From: Diphasiastrum complanatum | Taxonomy: Eukaryota > Streptophyta > Lycopodiopsida > Lycopodiales > Lycopodiaceae | Assembly: GCA_029204225.1 (NCBI GenBank) | Contig: MU832171.1 | Location: 1-64,000 of the forward strand | Length of the DNA: 64,000 nucleotides | Reading direction: 5' to 3' | Shown: piece after piece, positions 1-12,628 of the stretch | Layout of the letters: each line of letters begins with the position of its first letter | Numbering within the stretch: the first letter of the stretch is position 1 | The notes under the pieces: generated by a model | What the model saw: only the letters and a program-made list of their open reading frames with translations | Told to the model about the DNA's origin: nothing | Database searches by the model: none | Made by a program: the position numbers and the translations under genes

Positions 1-1367
1 TTATTAACTGTAGAAATCTGATCCAACGGACATACAAAATTATTGCCAAATAATGTAACTACTTTATCACTCTCCTTGAAAGTGAGAACATGCTTCTCAA
101 AATCAATTAACAGAGAAGACGACTTACTAAATAACCACTCATAACCTAAGATTAAATCAATACGAACTAGGTCTAAGCTAGATAAACTTTATATCTATGA
201 TTGTTGACTTCAGCTTTCAAGCTGAGTTTCTGCACAAGACAAGAATTGATAAAATCATGAGTTGAACCACTATTTAATAAAATACTCACTTACTGATCTT
301 TAACTGTGCCAATTAAACGGAAAAGTTCATTAGGCAAGAAAGAAGTAGTACTAAAAGAACATTCACACTCACAATCAGTCAGGTCAATTTCCAAAGTCTT
401 ACCATAATTTGCCTCCTAGGATTTCAATCATGTGAGCAGACACTTTTTTCCTTTCCAGACAAAATTTCATCATATGTCCAGGCTTCTTACAGACGAAACA
501 TAAGTTCTCTTTCTTAGCCTTTTTTCGGGACATAGATTTCTTGAATCTCTTTCTCTTCGGCTTCATGGGTTCCGATGCTGCTTAATCTAATTTGTCAAAA
601 TATTTTGCTTGGTCTGGACCGCTCTTCTTACCCTTCTTGGTTTTCAAAGTGGTTGGAATTTGCGCAAACTGCTTCCTGGATGCCACCACTATGAAATCAT
701 ATGCTTTCGCAATCCAAAACGCATCCTCGATGTTTTGAAGCACATTTCACCTGCATTCGTTCTGAAAGTCGGCTGGCAAACTTCCAAAGTGCCAACTTCG
801 CATCGAATGATGGAACCCTATTCCATAGGTCCATGAATTCCTGGATATAAGAGTCTAAACTCTTTGTACCCATCATGTAATTCACGAACTTCAGGTAGTA
901 GTCCATGTCATCAACAACTACGAAAGCTTTTTGAAAACTTCCGCAAACGCATCCCAAGTAGTTGGCTTCACCGGTAAATCTCGCCACCATGATGACGCTT
1001 TGTCGCGTAAAAACAGCACAACACTTTCAATTTTTTTCTCATCAGAAACATCGTGCAGATTGAAGTAACTACTCCACTTGGCCAACCAGTCCTCAACGAC
1101 CTCAGGTTTCTTCTCCTTCTTTTCACCCGCATAGACCTCCGGTTGAAAACTGAGATTGGGTGAAGACATCAATTTGACTTGATTCAACAGAACCTCCATT
1201 TGTTGATCTCTCATCTGATTACAATTATTCATATCATTAAGCGTCGTACTCAATTGCTGACAAATCACCATATAAGATGGCGCACCTGGATTTGTAGCTT
1301 GATTTGAAGTTTCTTCGGCCATCTTGATATATCTATTTTCGAAATTACTAAATTTAGTTAATAACAA
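1..1367 (-). pseudogene. Ty3/gypsy gag-protease, broken, runs off left edge
   Basis: This is the 5' coding part of a Ty3/gypsy polyprotein read right to left. The gag core is open at 918-1367 and shows the retrotransposon-gag signature (SSWWRDLPVKPTTWDAF). A frameshift near 950 moves it into the frame open at 697-990 (LDSYIQEFMDLWNRVPSF). Lower down, about 460-501, a CX2CX4HX4C zinc knuckle (CFVCKKPGHMMKFC) is readable. About 250-293 there is an aspartic-protease motif with DSG changed to NSG (LLNSGSTHDFI), which should abolish catalysis. Several stops follow to position 1. The same protein is encoded on + at 39050-41790. It is inactive. The RT should lie beyond the left edge. Confidence 0.85.
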
Positions 1368-3970
1368 ATTAACTCATAGTGAAGTACAATTGACCAAAAA
1401 AATGACTGAAATTGACTCCAGCATGGTCAAATCACTATTTTTAGTCAATTTCATAGATATTACAAGAAACTGAAAAAAAACTAAAAATTTCGAGTTTTCG
1501 CACTATTTTTTTTTTTTAAATCAAATTTTCTAAAAATTCGTAAAAAAACAACTGTCAGCTATTAAGCAATCAAAATCGAAAATTCGATTCACTGTTCGAT
1601 TCTTAATTTAATAATTTTTTTTAATATTTTACGTTTTCTAAAAATTCATAAAAAAATCACAATCAGTTATTAAGCAATCGAAATCGAAAATTTGATTCAC
1701 TGTTCGATTATTAATTTTACTCTGTTAATGTCCCTCAAACATGCAAGATATGCGACATTAAATTGATTATTTACTTTATGAAATTTTACGTAAAAATTTA
1801 GTTCTATTGAAATTGTCAGCTATAAAATCCAGTTTTGTATCTAACTGTCAGAGTACTTGTGTATGACCACTCAAAACAGTTCTAAACTACTCATGCATGT
1901 TAGAATCACTCTGAGAATCCACATGCAGACATTCCATGCAAGCACAGTATCTCAAAATAGGAAATTGACATGCATGCATCAGAACAAATCGAAATTCTAC
2001 CAATTTTGCTCACAAAATTGCAAAACTTCAGATGATCATATCTTTGGCTACAGGACACCAAATTGGGTAAAGCTCCGTACAGAGGGAGACCCAGTGGAAA
2101 GACATTTGCCATGTCATCTTGCCACCTAGGATTCACACGTGCGAGTTCATAACAGCCAAAAAACCTGTAGGAGGGCGCACTTTCTCAACAGGTATGTGAG
2201 CTGCTTCTCAGCTGACACTGCATTCTCTACACTAGAGTTATGTAGTGATAGAAACAAATCCTTCATCTTTCTTACGAAAGAGGTGAGGTCCTTTCCATCA
2301 CACTATAGATTCGTCGGTTGATCTTCCAGCATCATGATCTAACTTCTTGATTTTGTGTGAGGCTATCTTCAATGAAAGATGATAGCAAGGCTACTGCCTT
2401 GTCGTTTTTCTACCTCCATTCGCGTAGCTCCTTGCCTGTTGTCGTAGGCATTTCTTATGTGCCACCTTCATACAGATCCTATGAAGCAGTATGGGTGAGA
2501 ACCACGAATTCTTAATTTCTAGAAGTCAAAATTGCTACAAACTTGATGGAATTGTTGTAAAAAATCTAGAATGATTCCCTTATGGATTTAGTGAGATCCA
2601 CCCCCCAAAATTCACCCAAATTGGTCAATTTTTGACAATTTTTGACTTCCTACAAACCCATTTGCTGGAATTCTTGGCTCTAACTTCTAGGACAGCTTCA
2701 AAAGACTATGATTCATCTTTTCCCAGCTTCAATTGATGTTCAACAACCTCCTACCATCCAATTTCACTAAAAAACAAACAAAAATCATGAATTTTAGCCC
2801 TTTCTAGATTTTTCACCATGGCTTATTGGAAGTTAATGGCAAGAACGTTTTTCTAAACCACATGCAATCCTATTTACAGAGTTATTTATCAGCCTGCCAC
2901 CTAGGATTTACATGTGCGAGTTCAGAATAGCCAAATAACCTGTAGGAGGGCGCACTTTTTCAAGGCCAATCAGCTTAAAAACTTGCAAACACTCAACCAA
3001 GCCTGAAAGTGATGATCCAAACAGTCTTAAATGGTCTCAAAGAGTTCCGTGAAGCCTTCATACAGATCCTATGAAACAATATGGGCTGAGAACCATGAAT
3101 TTTTGATTTCTAGAAGTCAAAATTGCTACAAACTTGATGGAATTGAAACATAAGCCTCTACCCATCAATTTACAAGTCTGATAGCTTGCTGGGAAGGTAA
3201 AAAGGAACACAAATCATGCTGGCAAAAATCCAGAATGATTCCCTTATGGATTTAGAGAAATCCATCCCCCAAAATTCACCAAAATTGGTCAATTTTTTAC
3301 ACTTTTTTACTTCATACAAACCCAATTGCTGGAATTCTTGGCTCTAAATTCTAGGACAACTTCAAAAGACTATGATTCATCTTTTTCCAGCTTCAATTGA
3401 TGTTCAACAACCTCCTACCATCCAATTTCATGAAAAAAAAAAACAAACAAAAATCATGAATTTTAGCACTTTCTAGGTTTTTTCACCATGCCCAATTGGA
3501 AATTAATGGCAAAAACGTTTTCCAAATCCACATGCAATCCAAAATACAGAGTTACAACCAATCAATTGATCTGATCTTGCTGAATTTTGAATTCTACCCT
3601 CCATTTTGTGCCAAAAACATGGAAAACAAGCCAAATTTGCCCACAAAAGAGTCTAGAATCCAAATACATGGGAAAACCAACATGCAACCTGAATTTCAAC
3701 TACTTCAAAGTGAATTAACTTGCTAGAAATCTCAGATCCATAACTAGTTATGAGCTACACATGCTAAAACTCCAAAAAAGACAGCAAAATTGATTTCCTA
3801 GCACAGTTCTCCATAAACCACAATGAAATTTGAGAGAGATATGGATCATGCAAATTGAATTTGGGAAGATCCACCAACTTGCAACCTTGCTCCTCTCCTT
3901 GTATGAGAATATTAGTTGAATACCACCAAGCTCCAATGAAAAGCACCACCTCTCCAAACTTGTAAGCCTT
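1368..3970 (-). mobile_element. Long leader of the gypsy element, with internal duplication
   Basis: This stretch lies between a primer-binding-site-like box (3971-3982) and the gag start, in the order expected for a gypsy element on the minus strand. No convincing coding sequence was seen. It contains poly-A/T-rich blocks (1440-1700) and a large direct duplication (see 2118-3558). Similar leader sequence recurs next to another LTR of the family at 52851-53489. A 2.6 kb leader is long for gypsy, and the duplication accounts for part of it. Confidence 0.6.
2118..3558. repeat. Direct duplication inside gypsy leader
   Basis: Three blocks recur in the same order: 2118-2193 with 2895-2965 (shared core gtaggagggcgcacttt), 2468-2558 with 3053-3145 (acagatcctatgaa, ctagaagtcaaaattgc), and 2559-2887 with 3227-3558 (gaatgattcccttatggatt). 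The offsets differ (about 777, 585 and 668 bp), so indels followed the duplication. Confidence 0.85.
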
Positions 3971-4110
3971 GCTTTGATACCACTATAAGGGAAGCTCCTT
4001 AGATCCTGCTTACAAATCCCAGACAGAAAGGATAACACACTATGGAGAAACCACCCAACAAGTAGAAGCATCCAATCAAACTCTAGAAGCCTCACCCCCA
4101 AGCCAAGCTT
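3971..4110 (-). repeat. Gypsy PBS and 3' end of its 5' LTR
   Basis: Read on minus, gcaggatctaaggagcttcc followed by ttatag ends an LTR and is followed at once by a tggtatcaaagc box (3971-3982), a match to the initiator-Met tRNA primer site with one change. The LTR end is shared with 42000-42103 (+) and about 53502-53620 (-). Similarity stops near 4110, so only the last 130 bp of this LTR survive. Confidence 0.65.
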
Positions 4111-4756
4111 GTCACGGGAGTCTAGACCTGAGTTAGAGTTGTATGTGGTTGTGCATTTGCTACGTCAGAAGCAAAGTAGTTATTTGGATGCTCATTGACT
4201 TGTTGTTATGTCTACTAGGTGTCTATCTGGTGAGGGTATAGTCTTATGGTAGCAGTAAGATTTTCTCAGATTGAGCCTCAGTCTCTCATTATGCCAGCTT
4301 TATAGGTTTGTGCTTGTAATGTCTGACAGGATGTCAACCTAGCTAGATACTCCTTGTAAGATTGTCACCCTATGGCAACTTACCTATCGAGAGATATATC
4401 AGAGAAGAGAAGATGTATTGTTGCTTGAGTACCAAGGAGATTTTGAGATGGCACAACAGTTACAAGAAGAGCTTAATACATGAAGTCTTTTTCTTGTATA
4501 TTGCATTGCAGACTATGTGATACTAAGTTTTATATGTGATGATGCTTATTCTATGTTATTGAAATATATTTTGAATCAATATTTGATTCTGAAATATTAA
4601 GTGACAGTCATCAACTGAACGAATGAAGAAATATCTCTTGTACATATCTCTACAACGAAAATCCTCGACACGAAACTATTCTTTTCTAAGGAATGAATAA
4701 ATCTCGAAACGAAAAATATATGTTCACGAAGACATTTCACATTTGAGGAGGGGGAT
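4111..4756. other. No gene recognised
   Basis: AT-rich sequence with no credible coding region. The stretch 4740-4756 ends in a purine run (gaggagggggata) that resembles a polypurine tract just before the candidate LTR at 4757. Confidence 0.4.
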
Positions 4757-6060
<1,304 letters not shown>

Positions 6061-6166
6061 TTCTTTGTTGGTATATTACGACATGTGCCAATTGGATGGG
6101 GACAAGTTAGTTGGTCGAGAGTGTGTTAGTAGACTCTCTATGTGAGCAAAATGTTAGGATCACCAA
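6061..6166. other. No feature recognised
   Basis: A short linker between the candidate LTR and the gypsy LTR. I see nothing I can assign. Confidence 0.4.
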
Positions 6167-6641
6167 GTGAAGATCTTCAACAATCCTGTCACATGCAAAC
6201 CAAAAGGACACCTGTGGAGCATGAACCACCCAACCAATATGGAGAGGGTAGTCAATACCCTAACCAATCCACCCCCAAGCCACAGTGAAGAACACAAGAG
6301 AGAAGAGAGAAAATTGGCTCAAGAATCACAATTCACAATAGGAGCATGTGCGAGATTCCAATGGATATATTCTCTCCAAGAGAAAGAGAGAATATTCTCC
6401 CTAGGATTTCCATGCAAGCTAAATTGAGCTATTGACCTCCTATTCTTGCAATAAAGCAGTCTTCACCATGCATGTGCTCCTATGTCCAATTATAGGTCTG
6501 GGCCCTCATAAGATTATTAATTACTTGATATGACCACGTCCGGAATGACGTAGCATAACTAATAATCACATACAACTGGAGTGACCAGCAATCCACATCA
6601 AGAATTATTCCGATTCCCTTGTACAAGACATGGACATAACA
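6167..6641 (-). repeat. Gypsy 3' LTR (left boundary approximate)
   Basis: On minus the LTR opens TGTTATGTCCATG immediately after the polypurine tract at 6642-6654. The first 150 bp match the LTR at about 53780-53938, with shared attattggct/attattagtt and aattaataa blocks. The downstream limit near 6167 is a guess. Confidence 0.55.
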
Positions 6642-6654
6642 TTCTTTTCTCCTT
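6642..6654 (-). other. Polypurine tract of gypsy element
   Basis: Minus-strand aaggagaaaagaa lies directly between the end of pol and the LTR start TGTTATG, the position where plus-strand DNA synthesis is primed in LTR retroelements. Confidence 0.7.
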
Positions 6655-8240
6655 GAACCACTTCTATCTCTAGAAGTGAAACCTAGGAAAATTCTTCTTT
6701 GTGCTTTCGACCCATTCCCACGAATCATCATCCTCAGTCCGTCCCTTCCACCTGATCGAGCACTCAGAGATAGAACAATTTCTCAATTGTTTATCTCTGG
6801 TTCTAAGTACTTTTTCAGGTTCCAAATGAACACTAAGCGATAAGTCCTCCAAATGGATAAGATCTTCCTCTGAACCAACTACGTTACCTTCATGTAAACT
6901 TAATTTTAGACAGCTTACATGAAACATAGGGTGAGCTGTAGACTTGTTTTGAAGATCTAGTTCGTAAGCTAAAAAACCAATTTTCTTTATAATCTGAAAC
7001 GGTCCATAATATCTTGTAGACAATTTATAATGCTTCCCTGTACGCATAGTCTTAGAATCCTTAGGTATTCTAAGATATTCCCAGTCATCAACTTTAAAAT
7101 CTTTGAAAGACCTCTTAAGATCAGCATAGTGCTTAGCTCTATCCTGAACACTCCGGATACAATCACGGGCCACTTGCAACATTTCACGCATATCGTGCAA
7201 GAAATTTGCAACTATATGGATCTTAACAGACTTTGTCTCCACATTTATTGGGGATCTAGGTTGAAAATCGTACATCAACATAAACGGACTATAATCAGTA
7301 GCAGAATGTTTCCTACTGTTATAAGCAAACTCAATCAAAGGAATGTTTCCCACGGAGATTGCTTGTGAGACACATATGTTCTCAAGATATCCTCCATAGT
7401 CTGATTAGTTCTCTCAATCTGGCCATCTAATTCAGGATGATCAGAAGAACTAAAACTAAGTGAGATATCAATCTTATGGAATACAACTGACCAAAAGTGA
7501 CCTGTAAATTTAGAATCTCTATCACTAACTATATCACTTGGCAATCCATAAAGCCTAAATAGTCTTTCCACAAAGATTTGGGCTAAATCCGAAGCCTTCG
7601 CAGTTGACTTGACTAGTATAAAAGTAGCTAATTTTGTCCACCTGTCCACCACAACCCAAATAGAATCATTTTGGCATTGGATCTTTGGAAGTCCAATGAC
7701 AAAATCCATAGATATACTTTCTCATTGTTTCTGAGGGATATCTAGGGGATGTAACAACCCTCCAGTCTTTAAGCGTTCAGCTTTGGCTAACTGACAAGGT
7801 CTACATCTAATCGCATAAGACTCGACAAATGGCTTGAGTTTTAGCCAATAAAACTCTCTTCTGACCAAGTCCAAAGTCCTTTGTATAACCGAATGACCTG
7901 CACAGGGAATGTCATGACACTCATAAAGAATCCTCTTCTTTAACTCATCATCCGCTGGTACACAAATTTTCCCATTCCAAAATAGCAAACCACCTCGGAT
8001 TGAAAACTGTTCCGCTATCTTCTTATCTTTCCTAGGAATCTGAGATCCCTGTGAGTAAATCTCTATTCCATTCTCAATTATTCATGTCTCCACCATCTTC
8101 CAGATGGGACCAAAATGAGAATTTGATTCACACTTTCCTCTCAACGAAAGATATAGATCAGTGAAAATCTGGGTGAATGAAAGTTCATTTAACAATCTGA
8201 CTAAGCGCATCTACAACTTGGTTAGAACTGCCCTTGATAT
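6655..8240 (-). pseudogene. Ty3/gypsy integrase with chromodomain, broken
   Basis: Three minus-strand frames together encode the end of a chromovirus-type pol. At 7722-7988 is the integrase zinc domain (H and C pairs, CRPCQLAK). At 7335-7709 is the catalytic core with the first two Asp residues (DFVIGLP, DRDSKF) and the Glu region (DGQIERTNQT). At 6670-7353 is the C-terminal part, ending in a chromodomain-like stretch (SIRWKGRTEDDDSWEW). Above 7988 a degenerate frame carries the RNase H to integrase spacer up to about 8240, where the element is truncated. Frameshifts separate the three blocks, so it cannot be functional. It is the same family as the copy at 39050-41790, which lacks exactly this integrase. 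Confidence 0.85.
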
Positions 8241-8519
8241 ATCATGAAGAAACAAATTGTTCCTATCCACAAAGCTATGATAGCCTTAGAGCTCAAAGGC
8301 AAAAGAGAAACAAGGGAGTTGCATGGTCACGAACTGAAAAGCTTCAAGGACCAAAGACATGAAGACGACGGTCAAATGAACACAACACAAAGATAAAAGC
8401 TCGTGGACCCAAGGCGACCCAATGACAAAGCCAAAGACACAAGAAGACACGAAGACCCAAGTGATGGTGAATCTCCACGCATGAAAGGACAGACGAATCG
8501 TAGAAGTAGTAAGAGGACG
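8241..8519. other. Truncated retroelement leader, unassigned
   Basis: The stretch about 8244-8300 resembles 43110-43160 (gaagaaac..., ccacaaagct.tgatagc), including a degenerate primer-site-like tatcagagc on minus. The rest (many gac/aag triplets) has no recognised coding sense. Confidence 0.3.
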
Positions 8520-8694
8520 TCATAGACTGACAGGATACCATTAGGACGATCTACAAAAGATCCAATCTATAAATGCAAGAAACTCGATTTTGGTGTAGAA
8601 TCCTCTCTGGCATGCTCTAGCCTTGATATCTTTACCAAATCATTGATAGATCTAATTTTCTCCTTCATAACATGAAACACAAGCTCTGATACCA
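8520..8694 (-). mobile_element. Copia leader and primer-binding site
   Basis: The PBS tggtatcagagc (8683-8694, minus) abuts the LTR. The next 160 bp match the leader of the younger copia element at 44643-44800 closely (gttatgaaggagaaaat, gagaggattctacacc). The copy is truncated near 8520, so no coding part remains. Confidence 0.8.
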
Positions 8695-9342
8695 TGTGAA
8701 AGAATTTAAATCATAAATGATCCAAATCCAAAAAGGATCTTTGGTTACAAAAGAAGCTACTCCACCAATCTTGCCAATGTAAAAAAATCAGCATCTACAA
8801 ACAAAAGAAGATGCAAACTCTAATAGAACTTGATCAAACATATATCAAAACATAAAGTACTGTTGTTGTCCATACAAAATCAGCAAGCTACTGTATTTCA
8901 CACGTGTGGATCCAAAAATAACAAATATAGATCATTCTACACATAGAATTGCAAGCAATCACAAGTATAGTGCACCAACGGATAGTAGAACCCAAGAGAA
9001 CCGTGTATAAGCATGAAATGAGATAGAGAAGAGAGAAGATTTGTCTCTCCACGAGTTACATCCTTTTATAACAGTTCCAAATCCTATTTGGCCACTTGGC
9101 TTTCCCTCCAAAATGTAAACCCTACTATTTTGGTCTAGATTCAATCTACCCAACATTTAAATTTGAATCTACTCAAACTTGACTTCTAACTTTTCCACAC
9201 TTAGAAAAAAAGTGTTTATTCAAATGAGATTTAGACTAATGAACTTTGAAAAGTCAAAATCTAAGTCTAAAATAAAAGTTGGCCTCAATCTGCCAAATAT
9301 AGAAATGTAGCAAATATGATCAAACTAGTTGAATCTTTCACA
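8695..9342 (-). repeat. Copia 5' LTR (648 bp)
   Basis: Bounded by TGTGAAAGATTC on minus at the high end and the reciprocal tgtgaaag at the low end, next to a primer-binding site. It is the same family as the LTRs at 44174-44642 and 49376-50025 and keeps the 180 bp segment missing from the former. It contains a CACACGTGTG palindrome near 8899. It sits in the gag of the gypsy element 9343-10758. Confidence 0.85.
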
Positions 9343-9720
9343 CCATCTCCATATAGGGAAAACACAAACCATCATTCCTTGCCTTGTCATATTCCATGCG
9401 ATCCAATTTGACAAGCTTTTTTCCGCCTTCGGAACCTGCGTCCATCTTATCTTTGTCTTGCTTCTTGAAAAAAAAAATCTCCTTTGATTCAATCTTGGGC
9501 ATACCTCGCTCCTTCCAAGTACCATAATGGATATCGCTGAAGATCTTTGCACAACGAAGGACATCAAGGCTCTACGGTTGGTTACACCACACTTCAAGTT
9601 GATATTCTTTAGGAAACCCCAAAATGAAATGTTTTTTAATCAATATGGGATTGATTCGATTCATGAATTGAGACAACACTTCTTGAAATTCTTGCAAATA
9701 GGCATCTAATGCTTATTTCC
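9343..9720 (-). pseudogene. Gag fragment of a second gypsy family
   Basis: A minus-strand frame with one internal stop reads a retrotransposon-gag tail: AYLQEFQEVLSQFMNRINP, then FPKEYQLEVWCNQP, a Lys-rich linker (KKQDKDKMDAGSEGGKKL), and CFPYMEM, where a zinc knuckle should begin. It stops exactly at the copia LTR boundary (9342), which shows the copia insertion cut this gag. Confidence 0.65.
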
Positions 9721-10378
9721 CATCCACTCTTATTCAATTTTTCTAGTGAGTTTACCCTTGAAAAATCACTTAATACCACATGTGCCAGTTGCACATCCTC
9801 ATTGAACTGATATCTCCTGTCCCTCTAATTGAGGAATCTATTGTCCAGGTGGTGAATACAAGCTCCCAACCAATATCCTAAGACTTTGTGTTGAGTGATT
9901 TTTGAGAGTCAATTAGTACAAATAAAAAATACCACTTTAGTGACCTCGCCACATGTGTGACTTCCATATCTAACCTCGCCACCTTGACCATTGATCTTAA
10001 AATTCCACTTTCAATTGGTCTAGACCTTAACATCTGCTCTCTCCAAAACATTTGGAGGGAGGAGAGGTATATAAATAGGGGTGAGCACTATTCTACACTT
10101 ATGCTAAAGAGATGCTACCAAAAATTTTCAGCCAACCAATAATCTCTTTGGCACTTGTAGACGTCCACCTTGTAAATTTCTTTGGCTCTCTGTCACTGTT
10201 CTTTACCTCTCCCTTGCAAATCTTGTTGTGTGCAGTGAACTATGAAGTCATCATCAATTATTTCTCCTAAACCACTGGAAGTGCAAGGTTTTTTTTTCGA
10301 AAATCTCATGTGCTAGCTTTCCCGATGAAAGACCCTATCCCATATCTCCACCAAATCGTGCATACCCACAACACTCTG
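9721..10378 (-). mobile_element. Leader and 5' gag region of the second gypsy element
   Basis: A degenerate stretch between the gag fragment and the PBS. Short stretches next to the PBS look coding on minus, but no frame is open for long. Confidence 0.4.
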
Positions 10379-10758
10379 CCGCTCCGATACCATGTTAAAT
10401 TATTGAGAATCTAGTGTAGTATGCATATCACAAACACAATCACCATAGCTCAAGCACCTCAAGCTCTCAAAGATGGCACACCAAAAGTTAAATGTATTAC
10501 AAAAAAAACTATACATATAGTGAACACACAAACTCCTTGTCCTTGAGGGGTGTCCTAAAAATGGCCTAGAGTCAAGCCCAATATGGCTGAAACAACTGAC
10601 AAACTTAGGACATGCCCCAGAGTAACATAACGAAATAAAAAATATACTATACATGCTAATTTTCCTATGAGTGGCTACCTAGCTAGTCCAAGTGTACTAT
10701 AATTACTATCACAATCAAAGCTTATAAAAATGAACCAGATCCAATTTGATTTCTAACA
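10379..10758 (-). repeat. Gypsy LTR (366 bp) with primer-binding site
   Basis: The LTR spans 10393-10758: on minus it starts TGTTAGAAATC and ends ATTTAACA, so the ends are inverted TGTTA/TAACA. Just inside lies tggtatcggagcgg (10379-10392, minus), a good initiator-Met tRNA primer site. The partner LTR is not in the window. Confidence 0.75.
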
Positions 10759-11376
10759 CAAGGCTACAACTTATTTCATTTATCCAACATTGCCTTGTTT
10801 CCTTTCTTTAAATGAGATAAATGGTATCATTTATGAGATGAACAATAACTCCACAATATCTAAGACTAATTTTAAATATACCAATGGATTTATCAAATTT
10901 TGCTTTCCATCAATTTATATAGAGATGAAAAAAACATCAACAATTCACCTATGGGACCACAAATTACTTAGTTGGCATTGTGTGAGGGCTGATCAAGAGG
11001 AAATGTTGATCAGTCGGCATTGTATCATGAAGTGTTGACCAAGAGGTGCTGACAATTTAAGAAAAAGTTACTCACATTATTCCAACAAGTTTAATGGTCA
11101 CTGAATCGGATAACCCAGAGGAAGCAGAAGAAGGAATAATGAATAATCAAGAAATTGTAGACTCTTTGAAGTAGACTTTGGCAAATCTAGAAGTCAAAGA
11201 TAATCTGAAGCATACTGATGCAATCTCCATTTAAAATTATTTTTGGTGTCAAACTACGTGTCAAGAACCCAAGAGTATTTGTCTCAAAGTATTTTTTTCA
11301 CAATTTTTGGAAAGTAGAACTAAAGATGATCCTGCATCCACAGATATAGTTATGGTTGGGTATGGAACTACAACTT
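10759..11376. other. Intergenic, no gene recognised
   Basis: AT-rich. A short + stretch around 11095-11230 (SDNPEEAEEGIMNNQEIVDSL) looks coding-like but is broken by stops and not recognised. Confidence 0.4.
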
Positions 11377-11640
11377 GTGAGGAATTGCCAAAAATTGGCA
11401 AATCTAGCTTGATAAAAAACCATGTAGAATCATGTAAAAATGTACATAAGTGGGTCCCACATGTGTGAGGCCATGGAGCCACGTGGGAAACCTATCCTAC
11501 TATAGTTTAGATCAAGTCTAAAGAGTAGGTGCTATGTATTCCATCTCTCCATAGTGAGAAGATAGATTATTTTTGGAGCTCATTAGCAATCTCGAGCTAC
11601 TCCACTATGTCTAGATTAACTTTTTTGTGTCTGTTTTTTT
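11377..11640 (+). repeat. Copia LTR fragment
   Basis: It starts TGTGAGGAATTGCC. It matches the beginning of the solo LTR at 43499-50037 read on minus (attggcaaatctagc, catgtagaat) and a later part (ctccatagtgagaagatag). It is truncated on the right. Confidence 0.55.
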
Positions 11641-12005
11641 ATAGATTGTTAAGCAAGCATCCAATCACTCTTGTGGATCTTTTGAAGATCCATTTATGGC
11701 CCTAAAGTACAGTACTTTAACACAACTAAATGTGTGACAAAGTTTATCTTTCATCTTCTTAAAATTTTGTTGTTTCAAGAGATGTAATCTTTGATTGAAC
11801 AAAATACATTTTGTAGGAGTCGTGGGAAACAGGTGGAAGACTGAAGTTGTTTCTCGAATTGTTTTTCTTAAGAGGCTAGAAAGGCCCCCCTCCGAGACCT
11901 TTTTTAACATGATCTTTTTATCAAAAGTACGATTGCACATAGTCTGTTATGATCAAGGACAATGGGAGTGGGTGATTGAGCCAAGTGGGTGATTGAGAGT
12001 GCTCG

Positions 12006-12203
12006 GGAAACCTCATTTTGAGTTATCCTCAAAAAACTTGCATTTTATAGAACTTCTCAGTCTTTTGAAAACTTTTACTCATAAAAGGGTTTATAAGCTT
12101 GTATGGAAACCTCATTATGAGTTATCCTCAAAAAACTTGCATTTTATAGAACTTCTCAGTCTTTTGAAGACTTTTACTCATAAAAGGGTTTATGTGCTTG
12201 TAT
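12006..12203. repeat. Two tandem 99 bp units
   Basis: Units 12006-12104 and 12105-12203 differ at only a few positions. The unit is a multiple of three, so the + frame at 11993-12205 reads a duplicated 33-residue peptide (HFELSSKNLHFIELL...). No homologue is recognised and a real protein is not supported. Confidence 0.9.
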
Positions 12204-12289
12204 GAAAAATCGTCAAATATTTTATAATATCTATTTTTGAGAAAACTTAATTGTTCTGTTCCTATACTTTGTCTATTTTCCCTAGCACT

Positions 12290-12515
12290 GGTGATTGAGC
12301 CAACCCTTTACGGCTTCCAAGTCAACTAACCCTGAGTGCATGTGTGTGATTAAGCGAACCCTTTACAACTTCCAAGTCAACTAACTGGAAGTGGATGTAT
12401 GGAAGTGGACGTATCGTGTGGGTGAATAGGCCCTAACCTTGAGTCAACTCCCAAGTGGATGTGGGTGATTAGGCCAACCCCTTAAGGCCCTTTGGATCTT
12501 CCAAGTCAACTATAA
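12290..12515. repeat. Degenerate repeats in 5' flank of the cyclophilin-like gene
   Basis: A motif of the form gtgattgagccaacccttta followed by cttccaagtcaacta occurs three times with changes and insertions. It lies 110-340 bp upstream of the ATG, so it is either promoter or 5' UTR sequence. Confidence 0.6.
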
Positions 12516-12628
12516 GCCATGCTTGGGCCACCCCTATAACGCACACACATAATAAAAAGGTGGGCGTTTGCTTTTGTTGAGGTTGCTTTCTCCTGTTGCT
12601 GAGGCAATAGGATTGGTGATAGGCGACG

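Noticed and set aside
3748-4101. A minus-strand 117-codon protein
   Set aside because: It covers the PBS and LTR end of a gypsy element, and related sequence at 41871-42071 gives a different peptide.
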